Shown in pieces: positions 48,505 through 59,289 of a stretch of DNA of 64,000 nucleotides; position 1 is the first letter of the stretch; every line of letters starts with the position of its first letter. The position numbers were made by a program, and so were the translations under genes. This DNA is from Acanthacorydalis orientalis (lineage: Eukaryota > Arthropoda > Insecta > Megaloptera > Corydalidae), in the NCBI GenBank assembly GCA_034766995.1, contig CM068316.1:23622090-23686089 (forward strand), written 5' to 3'. Below the pieces are notes generated by a model. It searched no databases, was not told the DNA's origin, and saw only the letters and a program-made list of their open reading frames with translations.

Positions 48505-48550
48505 ACTAGGGGTCTTTGGCCCCTACTCGCTACGCTCTCCGATCCCCGAA
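48505..48550 (-). mobile_element. Helitron-like terminus, copy H4
   Basis: Starts actag; tagggg (48507-48512) pairs perfectly with ccccta (48520-48525) around a 7-base loop, then ctcgctacgctctccgatcc. On the minus strand this is a hairpin followed by CTAGT, the best-formed terminus of the family. Only the end is recognisable before the TA array. Confidence 0.5.
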
Positions 48551-48555
48551 CATTA

Positions 48556-48616
<61 letters not shown>
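48551..48616. repeat. (TA)n microsatellite
   Basis: About 32 TA units with one ATG interruption. Confidence 0.95.
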
Positions 48617-48618
<2 letters not shown>

Positions 48619-48794
48619 TTGACTGGCAATAAGGAAATATTGTTTTTCCAAAACATGTTTAAATATCTGTCAAATTATTCCGGCACATATTACTGCGAAG
48701 TAATTAGTAAGTATAAAGATCTTAACCTTGAACAAGGAAAACAACGCATAACTAGTTGCAAAGGTCATTGGATTGTATATCATTGTGATATATA

Positions 48795-48796
<2 letters not shown>

Positions 48797-48876
<80 letters not shown>

Positions 48877-48990
48877 TAAATAGATAGGAGATGGATGGAT
48901 TAGATTGGATAGATAGATTAGAGATGGATGGATTAGATTAGACAGATAGATAGATGATTAAATAAATAGATAGATAGATACGTAGAGTAT
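48797..48990. repeat. (TA)n(GA)n then (GATA/GATG)n array
   Basis: TA units, about 13 GA units, then ~100 bp of gatggatt/gatagata repeats. Confidence 0.95.
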
Positions 48991-49379
48991 ACTTTTGCAA
49001 TAAACTTCTGATACGGATAATTACTCATAATATATTATATATGGTGTATCATATGGTATATGGTTTCAAAGTCGATGTCGATGGTTTATCGGGCATAACC
49101 TATGATTCTCGTCACTTGGGATTATCGAACAAAAATCATTTTCATCTCCGGTTATGATTTTATACAAAAAATCCTTCCTGTTAAAGTTTGTGAGCTAGAA
49201 CGTATCCGTATTGCATTTTCTTTTTTTGTTTTCCGGGTAGGAAAACAAAAGAACTACTTTTTTATTCGTTGGTTTGTTGGTTATTGAGGTTTTAGGGCGC
49301 ATCGCCAACTAAGGCCATTAGCGCTTGATTTTTTTTGTTCATGGTGGTGATTAATGGAATAGTACAGAAAATATTTTCC
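48991..49379. other. noncoding, possibly 5' part of the RT relic
   Basis: No clear motif. Confidence 0.35.
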
Positions 49380-49531
49380 CTTACAGCTAGCTTGCAAGTG
49401 GGTGACCTGGTAATTTATTGTTTTTCCAAACGCTGCATTGCCAACGTCGAGAGGCAGTTGCAGCTATCTGTTAACCGTCTTTCTCTGTTACGATAGAGAA
49501 CAGTGTTGGGTTTAGCATACAAAAAAACATC
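49380..49531 (+). pseudogene. jockey-like reverse transcriptase relic, left part
   Basis: The frame reads ASLQVGDLVIYCFSKRCIA then NVERQLQLSVNRLS, matching the YxDD palm motif (here VGDL, so the first catalytic Asp is lost) and the following VERQLQ helix of jockey/CR1-type reverse transcriptases. It then reaches GFSIQKN just before the mariner at 49534. The protein continues on the other side of the mariner at 50457. Confidence 0.7.
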
Positions 49532-49533
49532 TA

Positions 49534-50454
49534 CGAGGTCAGACAATTAAGTAAGGCGACCGATTTTTTTTCTCGGCCTGTGGTAACACTGCGAACCTGT
49601 AACTCCGCCACCGTAATAGCAGATCCCTACTCTCTCGATTGAGACCTTGACCACCCTCGTACGATCATTTCTTCGCCAGTGTTTAGTGTTTTGTAACAAC
49701 GCGCGAGTAGTGCATGTCACGAAGCCCACCGAATGAACATCGCTCAAGATTGTCTCGAGCAGGTTGAAAGTGATCCTACTCTTCTCGATCGAGTTATTAC
49801 TGGTGATGAAAGTTGGTTCTTTCAATATGACCCCGAAACTAAACGACAAAGCCAACAGTGGCAGTCCCCTGGAGCACCAAGGCCAAAGAAGGCGAGAATG
49901 AGCAAGTCCAAAGTGAAAACCATGTTGATTTGCTTCTTCGACAGCAAAGGGGTGGTTCACAAAGAGTTCGTACCACATGGACAAACCGTAAATCAAGTAT
50001 TCTACCGCAATGTGCTCGAAAAATTACGAAAAAGGGTGCTCAGAGTGCGTCCAGAGATCGCGAAGACTTGGGTTCTGCATCACGACAATGCTCCCCGTCA
50101 CAGTGCGTTCAGTGTCTCTCAGTTTTTGGTGTCTAAAGGCATCGCAACGTTACCACAACCGCCCTATTCACCGGACATGTCACCCTGCGACTTTTTCCTA
50201 TTCCCCCATATGAAAAAATTCGTTAAAAGTCGACATTTTGACTCCGTTGAAGATATCCAAGAATCTGTGACGAGGGTACTCGGAGAGGTCCCACAAGAAG
50301 TGTTCCAGAATTGTTACGAAAACTGGAAAACTCGCGCGAATAAGTGTATAGATGCGGGAGGGGACTACTTTGAAGGGGATCGCAGCGATGTACCTTAATT
50401 TTTAAATATACTCGATTTTTGAATTTTGTCGCATTACTTAATTGTCTGACCTCG
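49534..50454 (+). mobile_element. mariner family A, copy 4 (921 bp, deletion type I)
   Basis: Inverted repeats at both ends (one mismatch on the left: aaggcgac instead of aatgcgac), with TA at 49532-49533 and 50455-50456. It is inserted into a jockey-like RT relic. The leader (49561-49732) is followed directly by the catalytic-domain ORF; the HTH-coding segment is missing at the gtcacgaa/gcccaccg join (~49720). Confidence 0.95.
49733..50398 (+). CDS. catalytic-domain-only mariner transposase, 221 aa, intact
   Basis: An open ORF of 221 residues, about two thirds of a normal mariner transposase (~345). The three catalytic Asp are D25 (ITGDESW), D118 (VLHHDNAP) and D153 (SPCDFF); 118 and 153 are separated by 34 residues, the DD34D signature. 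A Lys/Arg-rich PRPKKARMSKSKVK stretch follows the first Asp and may serve as a nuclear signal. The N-terminal HTH DNA-binding region and the WVPHEL-type motif are absent, because the DNA encoding them has been deleted. An in-frame TAA lies 36 bases upstream of the chosen Met, so no longer start is possible. Any product could not recognise the inverted repeats by itself, though it might bind a full-length partner. PHGQ and NAPRHS are differences from copy 5. Confidence 0.85.
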   Translation: MNIAQDCLEQVESDPTLLDRVITGDESWFFQYDPETKRQSQQWQSPGAPRPKKARMSKSKVKTMLICFFDSKGVVHKEFVPHGQTVNQVFYRNVLEKLRKRVLRVRPEIAKTWVLHHDNAPRHSAFSVSQFLVSKGIATLPQPPYSPDMSPCDFFLFPHMKKFVKSRHFDSVEDIQESVTRVLGEVPQEVFQNCYENWKTRANKCIDAGGDYFEGDRSDVP

Positions 50455-50456
50455 TA

Positions 50457-51000
50457 TGTGCATTTGTACGGTCTTCCACGAGATTCGAATCTGTTCCTTG
50501 GAACATAACTTGTTTTCACGGAAACAGTTCGTTTCCTATGTTTAACGTTTGATCAGAAATTGACATGAAAACCTTATCCTGCTGATATGAAGGTCAAGTA
50601 CAAGAAGGTCCTGAACATTGTCAAAGTGCTCTCCAACACTAAGTGGGGAGCAGAATGCACTGTTCTCACTTTATACAAGTCATTAGTTAGATCGAAACTT
50701 AACTACGGGAGTATTGTTTATTCGTTTGTCCGGGTTTCGTATATTTCCTCTCTTGACGCCGTACACCACGCAGGGATCTGTCTGACAACTGTGCGTTCCA
50801 CACCAACTCGATGCTGAAGCTGGTAAACCGCCGCCCAGTGTCCCCCGCCTACAGCTCATCGTGACCTACGTCTTTGGCATTAGTGGTAGGCGCCAACACA
50901 TAATTATAACGCCGTCGTCAATTGCTCCCGAAGACGTTTCTACGAATCCCGAATCCGACCAACAAAGTCACTACCTCAGAGCAAAAGAAATTTTTCCCGA
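50457..51000 (+). pseudogene. jockey-like reverse transcriptase relic, right part
   Basis: Continuing from 49531, the sequence reads LTFDQKLT then NIVKVLSNTKWGAECTVL, YKSLVRSKLNYGSIVYSF and VRVSYISSLDAVHHAGICLT, the thumb region of jockey-type RTs (LNILKVLSNT.WG; LYRSLVRSKLDYG; LD.IHH.G.R). Farther on, KPPPSVPRLQLIVTYVFG corresponds to the EPPL.RRRLLL..YA segment. There are stops at several places. The split by the mariner at 49534-50454 is clean, with a TA duplication. Confidence 0.75.
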
Positions 51001-53107
51001 ATTGAGACTTGTTATTCCGCAAGTTTAAAATTTTAAACACTTTGCCATTATTACTGTTGATTGTTGTTTTTTATTTTTGTTGTTGCCTTGAAAATTTTCT
51101 TCTCGTCTACAAGCTGATCTTGAAAAAGAATAAGGAATTCTCGAAATCACTTCTTTTCAAGCAGAGATGGTATCATCTTCATCACGTTTTCATTTTTTTT
51201 ACATATTTTTTGTTTTATCTCCTCTCCAAACAATTCTTGAAATAGATAAATTTCTTCATCTAAACTATCCATTTTAAATATATACAGTGGTGTCGGTCAG
51301 AAACTGAAACAAAAGTCTTATGATGCGATGCGTTGCAGCCCAGCACGCCCCTGCGTCGTTACACTTTTGCAATTCGATGCGTTGATTAGTGACCTACGTG
51401 GCTCTAGTGTGCGCGAGCCCTTAAGTATACTATAAAAAAGTTTTTAAAAAGTGCTGATGAATTCGGGAATTCGTCGGGAAAATTATGCAACATTTTTGGA
51501 TTGTATGTCACGATTCAAATGTAGCTATTAATAATATTAGTGTTACCAGAAAATATAACAATATTTTTGTAGGATCACTGATATTTAGATGATAGCGTTG
51601 GAGTTAGTGACAAACATAAATATATTTTGGTTTTATCCACTGTTAGATTTATTTTTTTATTTTCAGTTGTCTTTTAATAATTTCATATAATAAATTTAAT
51701 ACCCCGTCAAAGACTTTCATTCGGAACTCTCTTTAAAATACCTACAAAGTCAATGAAAAATGTTTAATTTAAAATCAATTTTTCCAGGTGAATTTTTCTC
51801 GAAAATTTATTTGGAAATGTGGAAAAAAAAATCCGCTATTAAATTTACTAAATGAAAACGACGCTTTCTTCTAAGTAAATTAATTAAGTTAAAAAGAAAT
51901 AACTAGAGATTACAAACTTGATTTAAAGACTATCGGATGTTTTTAATTTTGTATAAAAAAACATTTTATCAAATTAGATAAGTGTTGGTTTATGCATATC
52001 ACCAATTCCACACTACCTTTTTTGATTATGTTATTTCGGTAAATTCTCAATAATGTACAATTTTTAAAAATCTGATTTTGTCATTGTACATTGATAAAGC
52101 CAAAATCTTAAAACTTTTTTTTTAATAAAGTTTTCGCATATCTTATTATACGATTTTTTTGTTTATTGATAAAGGTTTTTCTTCGTGTTTTAATTATATA
52201 TTGTCGTAAGTAGTTTGAACTTATCAAACTGGAACGTTTCATTGTAACATTGTCTGGCTTCATAGCTCTTCAAATCTCATTACCTAGTATGTATTGTGAT
52301 TCGTAAGACAATAAATCGTGATAATTTATTTACAATATTCAATTATCGTTTTACTATTTTAAGTTTAAAAATACATATCCATAATAACATATGCATTTGC
52401 ACACATACTCGTACAAGGCCACGATTATGGATGCGTATTAAGATGCTCCATATATATGAATTTTTTTATCATCACTTACTGTTTACAATTATGCGTTACA
52501 GTTTAATAAAAATACACAATGAGTTTCAATTCAATCGAAGGTCGTTAATTTGTGCAAACAGAAGGTATAATACGAGTATCATTTTAAAGAGAAGTAATTA
52601 AAAAGATGCAGAAAACTGAAAAATGTAAAGAAAAAAATCAGTAACTAACAAAATGTGATGCATATTACCAACTTCATTTCATTAAAAAAATCAACTTTAT
52701 TTAAATTGATTTTTTCTTGGTCTACATATTCGGATTTGTTTTTAGTTCTGCATTATCTACCAAAACGCTTACCTATGCTTATTACTTATCTGAACGCTTG
52801 TGTAAAAACTATGCGTTTTGGTGTCATTTCAAACAAGTCATATCCTATGAATTATTTTTACAATTATCATTTTAAATAAAAAATGATTAATGACAAAAAA
52901 GGTGCAAATAATTTTGTATAATGGCCAATGAGTAAGTTTTTATTTTTACATGCGTGACAAGAAAAACTTTAAATATGTATAAATGAAGACTAAAATATCT
53001 CAAACGTATATAACATACAATGTAAAAGTTAACAAAACTTGAACTTCGTTTGCAATAATAAATATCGTTATCCGTAAAATGCACTAAAGTTATTAGGGTT
53101 GGTATAG
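51001..53107. other. AT-rich noncoding; isolated Tc1-like terminus at 51285
   Basis: tacagtggtgtcggtcagaa at 51283 looks like a Tc1-like left end and is followed by ~130 bp of GC-richer sequence, but I find no partner end or transposase. The remainder has no recognised feature. Confidence 0.35.
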
Positions 53108-53109
53108 TA

Positions 53110-54241
53110 CGAGGGTGGTCCCAGAAGTACCCGACACAACAAAGAAAACACAAAAATTTTGGAAAAAAATATATTTATTTTTCAACATAATCTCCTTTCA
53201 GCTCTATACAATTTTTCCCAGCGATGTTCAATAAGTTTGATACCCTTTTTATAATAAGAACTGTCTTGCTCCTCAAAATACCCATTAACTGCCGACATCA
53301 CTTCTTCATCGTTGGGAAATCTTTGACCACTGATCTATTTTTTCAAGTTTGGGAACAGAAAATAATCCAAGGGGGCTAAATCTGGCGAATAGGGTGCATG
53401 AGGTAGCAATTCAAACTTTAATTCATTAATTTTGGCCATTGCAATAACAGATTTGTGAGCTGGTGCATTGTCTTGATGGAACAACACTTTCTTCTTAGCC
53501 AAATGCGGCAGTTTTTGCTTGATTTCTTCGTTCAAACGTTGCAATAAGTTCGCATAATACTCGCCGTTGATAGTTTTTCCTTTTTCAAGATAGTCAATGA
53601 AAATTATCCCACGCGCATCCCAAAAAACCGACGCCATGACCTTGCCTGCAGATGAAACGGTATTCGCCTTCTTTGGAGCCGGTTCTCCCTTTTCAGTCCA
53701 TTGTTTTGATTTTCTTTTGTCTCAGGTGTGAAGTGATGGACCCATGTTTCATCCATGGTTATGAAACGACGCAAAAATTCTACTTTGTTGCTGTGAAACT
53801 TCGCTAAACACTCAATTGAAACATCTTCACGACACTGTTTTTGCTCGAGTGTGAGCAAACGAGGCACCCATCTTTCACACAGCTTTCTTATGTCCAAATT
53901 TTCAGGTAATATGCGATGTACCGCACTTTTTGAAATGCCTACTATGTCTGCTAGCTCGCGCACTTTCAGTCGACGATCATCCAGTACCGCTTTGTGGATT
54001 TTCTTCACCATTTCTGGAGTCGTCACCTCATTTGGTCGACCACTGCGATGCTCGTCTTGGCAGCTCGTACGGCCTCGTTTAAACTCTGCTACCCAATATT
54101 TCACTGTTGTAAACGAAGGAGTAGACTCACCCAGAGTAGAATCCAGTTCAGCTTTTATATTGGTTGGGCTGAGGCCTGTCAAATAAAAGTATTGTATCAC
54201 GTAACGATGACCAATTTTCTCCATTTTCACAAATTCACTGA
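53110..54241 (-). mobile_element. mariner family B, copy 2 (5'-truncated, 1132 bp)
   Basis: The 3' inverted repeat (cgagggtggtcccagaagta...) begins after TA at 53108-53109. Homology to copy 1 stops at 54241, about 20 bases upstream of the transposase Met, so the 5' leader and 5' inverted repeat are missing. The element therefore cannot move. Confidence 0.92.
53166..54224 (-). pseudogene. mariner transposase pseudogene (family B, copy 2)
   Basis: The start at 54224 (MEKIGHRYVIQYFYLTGLSP) is chosen by comparison with copy 1. The HTH region (IVGISKSAVHRIL), WVPRLLTLEQ and the first Asp (TMDETWVHHF) are in one frame. One base is missing near 53708-53718 (ETKE/NQNN), shifting the rest. The second Asp is intact here (FHQDNAPAH), unlike copy 1, and the third is in PLDYFLFP with YSPDLAP intact. 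A Trp-to-stop change at 53335-53337 follows NLKK. The lesions differ from those of copy 1, so both decayed independently from an intact parent. Confidence 0.9.
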
Positions 54242-54440
54242 GTTAGGTAACATGCGGCTTACGTAAATTCGCAGTTACGTAATAAATCTCTAAAATTACA
54301 ATTTTTTATTCAATTGAAACAAGAAGTTCAATTGATATTTTATGCTTTGAAATGAAGTTTTTAAGAAATATTTGGTTTCTTTAAAAATATAAACTTTTTT
54401 GTAAGTTTTCTTCCCACCAGTAGATTTTTCTCTAGCCTAT

Positions 54441-54912
54441 AACTTCTCAAATCAGTCACAAGCAAGCATGGAAGTGGCAGCGTGATGGTTTGAACATGCT
54501 TTTCAGCGCCTATGGTGTTGGTCCTTTTTACGAAATTGAGTGGATAATGGATCGTTTCGCATATAAAAATACTTTAGAAACACAAATGATTCCTCATGCT
54601 GAGTAGTATATGTCGCTTCGATGGGTTTTTCAACACGATAATGATCCGAAACACACACATCGAGTTTGGTAAAGGATTGATTAAAAGACAATGAGGTTCA
54701 AGTTCTTGATTGACTGATACAATCACCAGACTTGATTTCTATTGAAAATCCCTTAGGGATTCTCAAACGACGAGTGGGGGGGGGCGAACGTTTCGGAAAC
54801 AAACGGGCACTATTTCGAGCATTAAAAAAACCATCATTTAAAATGTAATTTCATCAATGCCACACAGATGTGCTGAAGTTATTAAAAATATGGGCTTTTA
54901 CACAAAGTATTA
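54441..54912 (+). pseudogene. Tc1-like transposase relic, C-terminal half
   Basis: Across frames it reads HGSGSVMV-like, CFSAYGVGPFYEIEWIMDRF, ALRWVFQHDNDPKHT (second Asp), VKDWLKDNEVQVLD-like, SPDLISIENPLGILKRRV (third acidic residue, Glu of DD34E) and a C-terminus CAEVIKNMGFYTKY-stop at ~54912. Several stops replace conserved Trp codons (e.g. HHRVW then stop), plus a G9 slippage run near 54777. The N-terminal DNA-binding half is absent. It is from a different Tc1 family than the one at 15.5 kb. Confidence 0.8.
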
Positions 54913-55699
54913 GGTTTATTGCTTTAATTTTGGACACTCATATATTGCAGTTACTTGTTTTTGTTACCATTTTAATATTAATGAGTTATTATTATTATTA
55001 TTGAAAATGTATCATTTTGTTTTTGTTTCATCAATATATAAAAGTATGTATTATTAGTATCAATGTAAATTAATTGGAAAAAAACATAAATACACTTAAA
55101 TGCTAAAGTAGAATTTGTTGGTTCTGTTTTATACAATACTGTAAATAATATACATACATATAATAATAATAAATATTGCAGTTTCTTATGAAGTTACAAT
55201 TGAGTATATTACAAATTCGACTTACTTCCAATTTAAGTTACGTAAGGTTTACGGAATGCATTACTTACGTAGCTCGGGGTGTTACTGCATTACATATTAA
55301 TATTACGTAATATTTTCTTCTTCGTCTCTACTAAACACCATTTAACGAGTATGTTTTCTTTCTGGTAAAATATCCTCATTTTTTGAGCTTTATTCTGTAG
55401 CATCTTGATTTCTGTGCTCTACTTTTTGCAAAAAATCTGTTATATTCTGTTGTTTGCTTTTACCCAGCAAAAAGTTACCTTTCGTTCTGTGTAACTAAAT
55501 ATTTATGAAGTTCTCTCTTAAATTTTGCGCTTCTTTCAGTAGAAGAGTCTGCATTTAGAAAATAGAACTCCAATTATTCGGCTAAGTTTATGCCGTCCTG
55601 TATGCTTTTTAAAGTAAAATTTTGAACTTAAGCGTTTCCATCTATCCTATCGTCATCTGAATTAATTTGTTTATCTCAGATGCCATTTCCTCCAAATTT
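54913..55699. other. AT-rich noncoding, nothing recognised
   Basis: Includes the probable 3' tail of the Tc1 relic. No terminus identified. Confidence 0.4.
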
Positions 55700-55834
55700 C
55701 CCTAATTCTCAAACTGTGTTGGGGCGAAATCATGTTGAAGTAATACCGTGTTGTACAGGAATTTTCCCCATATCTCCAACCGGGTTAAAGCAAAACCGTG
55801 TTGTAAGAATGTCGTGTTATACGGTAGTTAACTG
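55700..55834 (-). mobile_element. pogo/Tigger-like terminal fragment
   Basis: The minus strand from 55834 reads cagttaactaccgtataaca and continues with three accgtgttgt/aacacggt-type repeats and a ggggaaaattcc block. CAGTT ends with repeated ..TAACACGG.. motifs are typical of pogo/Tigger element termini. No transposase of this element is recognised to the left. Confidence 0.35.
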
Positions 55835-55893
55835 TGAATTGTAATGATGAGGTAAAGATTAATTAGTCGATCACATGTATATTTTATCTTATA

Positions 55894-56814
55894 CGAGGTC
55901 AGACAATTAAGTAATGCGACAAAATTCAAAAATCGAGTATATTTAAAAATTAAGGTACATCGCTGCGATCCCCTTCAAAGTAGTCCCCTCCCGCATCTAT
56001 ACACTTATTCCAGCGAGTTTTCCAGTTTTCGTAACAATTCTGGAACACTTCTTGTGGGACCTCTCCGAGTACCCTCGTCACAGATTCTTGGATATCTTCA
56101 ACGGAGTCAAAATGTCGACTTTTGACGAATTTTTTCATATGGGGGAATAGGAAAAAGTCGCAGGGTGACATGTCCGGTGAATAGGGCGGTTGTGGTAACG
56201 TTGCGATGCCTTTAGACGCCAAAAACTGAGAGACACTGAACGCACTGTGACAGGAAGCATTGTCGTGATGCAGAACCCAAGTTTTCGCGATCTCTGAACG
56301 CACTCTGAGCACCCTTTTTCGTAATTTTTCGAGCACATTGCGGTAGAATACTTGAATTACGGTTTGTCCAGGTGGTACGAACTCTTTGTGAACCACCCCT
56401 TTGCTGTCGAAGAAGCAAATCAACATGGTTTTCACTTTGGACTTGCTCATTCTCGCCTTCTTTGGCCTTGGTGCTCCAGGGGACAGCCACTGTTGGCTTT
56501 GTCGTTTAGTTTCGGGGTCATATTGAAAGAACCAACTTTCATCACCAGTAATAACTCGATCGAGAAGAGTAGGATCACTTTCAACCTGCTCGAGACAATC
56601 TTGAGCGATGTTCATTCGGTGGGCTTCGTGACATGCACTACTCGCGCGTTGTTACAAAACACTAAATAGCTGGCGAAGAAATGATCGTACGAGGGTGATC
56701 AAGGTCTCAATCGAGAGAGTAGGGATCTGCTATTACGGTGGCGGAGTTACAGGTTCGCAGTGTTACCACAGGCCGAGAAAAAAATCGGTCGCATTACTTA
56801 ATTGTCTGACCTCG
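55894..56814 (-). mobile_element. mariner family A, copy 5 (921 bp, deletion type I)
   Basis: Inverted repeats are intact at both ends, with TA at 55892-55893 and 56815-56816. Same length and same deletion join as copy 4 (near 56626), and nearly identical sequence, which points to recent spread of the deleted form. Confidence 0.95.
55950..56615 (-). CDS. catalytic-domain-only mariner transposase, 221 aa, intact
   Basis: Second intact 221-residue ORF of the deleted family A. It has D25 (TGDESW), D118 (HHDNASCH) and D153 (SPCDFF), the KKARMSKSKVK basic stretch and a GGDYFEGDRSDVP C-terminus. It differs from the copy at 49733 at a few residues (QWLSPG, TVIQVF, RVRSEIAK, NASCHS), some in conserved positions: the Pro of HHDNAP is Ser here. 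No HTH domain. An open frame is kept in two separate copies, but whether this reflects selection or simply youth cannot be decided from two sequences. Confidence 0.85.
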   Translation of the reverse strand: MNIAQDCLEQVESDPTLLDRVITGDESWFFQYDPETKRQSQQWLSPGAPRPKKARMSKSKVKTMLICFFDSKGVVHKEFVPPGQTVIQVFYRNVLEKLRKRVLRVRSEIAKTWVLHHDNASCHSAFSVSQFLASKGIATLPQPPYSPDMSPCDFFLFPHMKKFVKSRHFDSVEDIQESVTRVLGEVPQEVFQNCYENWKTRWNKCIDAGGDYFEGDRSDVP

Positions 56815-56816
56815 TA

Positions 56817-57092
56817 TATACAATTAACATATTTGATTGTGTATAATTGAAGTAAATTTATTAATGATTAAAAGTTCTTTGATGAAAAGAAAAAAGTAAA
56901 CATGTTAAATGTATGCAGAAAACGTATGTATCGATGTTTTTAGCACTTATCCAAAATAACGATGAAGATTTATTTATAGATGAATTAAATGCGGGTATAT
57001 AAAGTATTAATTTTGTTTTTAAATTGATAGATTTATCACAAGTAATAATATTTAATTTAATTGAATATAATTTTTATATAAAATGATATGTA
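56817..57092. other. AT-rich noncoding
   Basis: Nothing recognised. Confidence 0.4.
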
Positions 57093-57305
57093 TATATATA
57101 TATATATATATACATACATACATACATACATACATACATGCATACATACATACATACATACATACATGCATACATACATACATACATACATACATACATA
57201 CATACATACATACATACATACATACATACATACATACATACATACATACATACATACATACATACATACATACATACATACATACATACATACATACATA
57301 CATAC
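57093..57305. repeat. (TA)n then ~190-bp (TACA)n tetranucleotide array
   Basis: A long CATA repeat of about 48 units with two catg variants near 57139 and 57167. It is the only long tetranucleotide array in the window; the MYVC/HTYI ORFs on it are artefacts. Confidence 0.97.
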
Positions 57306-57381
57306 AAAGACGTATAGTTACTTCCAGTCGTCTTTATCCTATTAAATAGGCTATGAATTAAAAAGCAGATACATTTCATTA

Positions 57382-59289
57382 CAAGTAGCCGTTGGTTTAC
57401 GTCGCAGCTCCGTTCCTGGAATCTAAACTAACTATAATAAAAATGTCACATTTCGACTTAATTTTTTGTTGAATTCTCTGGTAGCAGATCCCCTTCCCCC
57501 TTTTTGAAGAAAATATCAATTGTTAATTGCCTAGATTTTCTTTTTCTTTCTTTACTTAAAGAAAGAAAAAAAAATGAAATATTTATTACATAATAGGGAC
57601 CGATGGATGCCAATACGCTCCTTTTTACGATGACACTTCGTTCTCACTTGTGGTTAATCTCACAGAATTCATCAGTCGAGGCCTCTATGCTTGAAATAAT
57701 GCGTATATCGGGCGTTTTTATAACTTTTAGATGAGATTCTCTTCGTTTTTTTTTTCTTTTCTGACTGTCCACTTAATTCTTTAACCAATTCTTCTGAGTC
57801 TTCATTGGAGAGCGGCTGCTCATGATTATCTAAACTTCTGTCACATTTTCATCTGGTAACATCGTCAACTCTCATCTTTTGCGCAACTCTGGTGACATCT
57901 TCATTACCATTACCCTCCTGCTCTAATCCTTCGAATTCGTGAACAAAAGCTGGAAAAAGATTGCGCCACACTCAATTTAAACACTTAACTGATACATCGT
58001 CTCAAGCTGTCTTAATGTTAATGCCTTTTACAGTATCGAATGACTACCAATACTGTTTAATTGTTTTCTCTGATGTGTCTAAAACTCATTATTTATATAA
58101 AGGTTTTACATAATAGGCTTTAGAAGTCGCTATTATCGCTTGGTTCATCGGATGCAATACCAGTGTTGTGTTTGGGGACATGTAATCAACCTTTATATCC
58201 AATAGTGTTATTACTTTAGCAAGATTTGGAGGATGTCCAGAGCCATTGTCCAAGAGAAGAAATGAATTTGCCGGTAAATCACGTTCTTCTTACAAATGAA
58301 GCTCGGTAGGGCAAAAATAGTTTTTTTTACCAAGCTATGAAAAATTTTTACGCGACTCCAGCTTTCCTGTTCCATTTCCAGTAGACTAGCAACATGGTTT
58401 GCTTAAAGTCTTGGATGCGTAATGTTTGTGAATAGTATACATTGATTTAAGCTTCAAAGTATCAGTGACATTTGCACCTAATAGAAATGTAAGTCTATCT
58501 TTTGCAGATTTCAAACGTGGTGCAGACCGTTCTTCACAGGAAATTACGGTTCGCGACGGATTTTTTCCCCAGTAAAACCCAGTATCATTACCATTAAAAA
58601 TGAGATCAGAAGGATAATTGTCCAGTTTTACACAGATTTGAAACTGCAGAAAAAGCAACGGCTATCGCACTATCTGCACTTGCTGCCTCATCACATAATT
58701 TGACATTGCGGCACATCGAGATTTAAATTCCATGAACCAGCTTTTGCTACCCAAAAATATTTTTTCGCTCCCTTATGTCTTAAGATATTTAAAATTTGTT
58801 TTTCTGATTTAAATTGTCAGCCTATAATGATAATAATTTTTCTGTTTTTCCCAAAAGTTTACTTCTGCTGTAATTTACTTGCATTTACTGGGATAAATTT
58901 TTGCGAAGAATTGTTCTATTTTATCTGCATTTTTCATAATGGTTGTCACAGTCGATAAAGTTCATACTTCTACAGACATTAGGACGTATCTTCCCATTTA
59001 TTCTTCGAATCACCACCATATTTATTTCAAGCGTGATGGATCTATGTGCTTTTTTAGCACAATGTTTATAGCTAACTTTAGTGCATTTCTCTTATTAGAT
59101 TTTTTTTACTTTCTCAATTTAAATAATAAAATTAAAGAAATTTCACTAACAAAACTTGGTTTGATACACGTACGTGTAGCAGTGCGCTAAATACTGGCAG
59201 CACGCCAGTGTCCGCAGACAAAACACGCGAGCTCGCGGCGTTATTGTGAATCGGCGTAAATAAAACCGCCGTAAACCGAGTGCTACCTG
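57382..59289 (-). mobile_element. pogo/Tigger-like element, 1908 bp
   Basis: Right end (minus strand) caggtagcactcggtttacg and left end caagtagccgttggtttacg are imperfect inverted repeats. Both are flanked by TA (57380-57381 and 59290-59291), the usual target of pogo/Tigger elements. The transposase relic fills the middle on the minus strand. Confidence 0.75.
57750..59075 (-). pseudogene. pogo/Tigger transposase pseudogene
   Basis: From the 5' side the minus strand reads KKAHRSITLEINMVVIRRIN (N-terminal HTH), then NLCKTG-type linker pieces. An open stretch at 58386-58658 follows with FNGNDTGFYWGKNPSRTV and a KSAKDRLTFLLGANVT block. Next come NSFLLLDNGSGHPPNLAKV, VDYMSPNTTLVLHPMNQAII and a C-terminal NHEQPLSNEDSEELVKELSG. 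In active relatives the catalytic residues lie in NADETG, LLLDN and QPMDQG. Here the first reads NGND (D to N) and the third HPMNQ (D to N), while the second Asp stays. Several stops and shifts. Dead. Confidence 0.8.

Noticed and set aside
51283..51420. Isolated Tc1-like left end
   Set aside because: No partner inverted repeat or transposase found within several kb; kept only as a remark.
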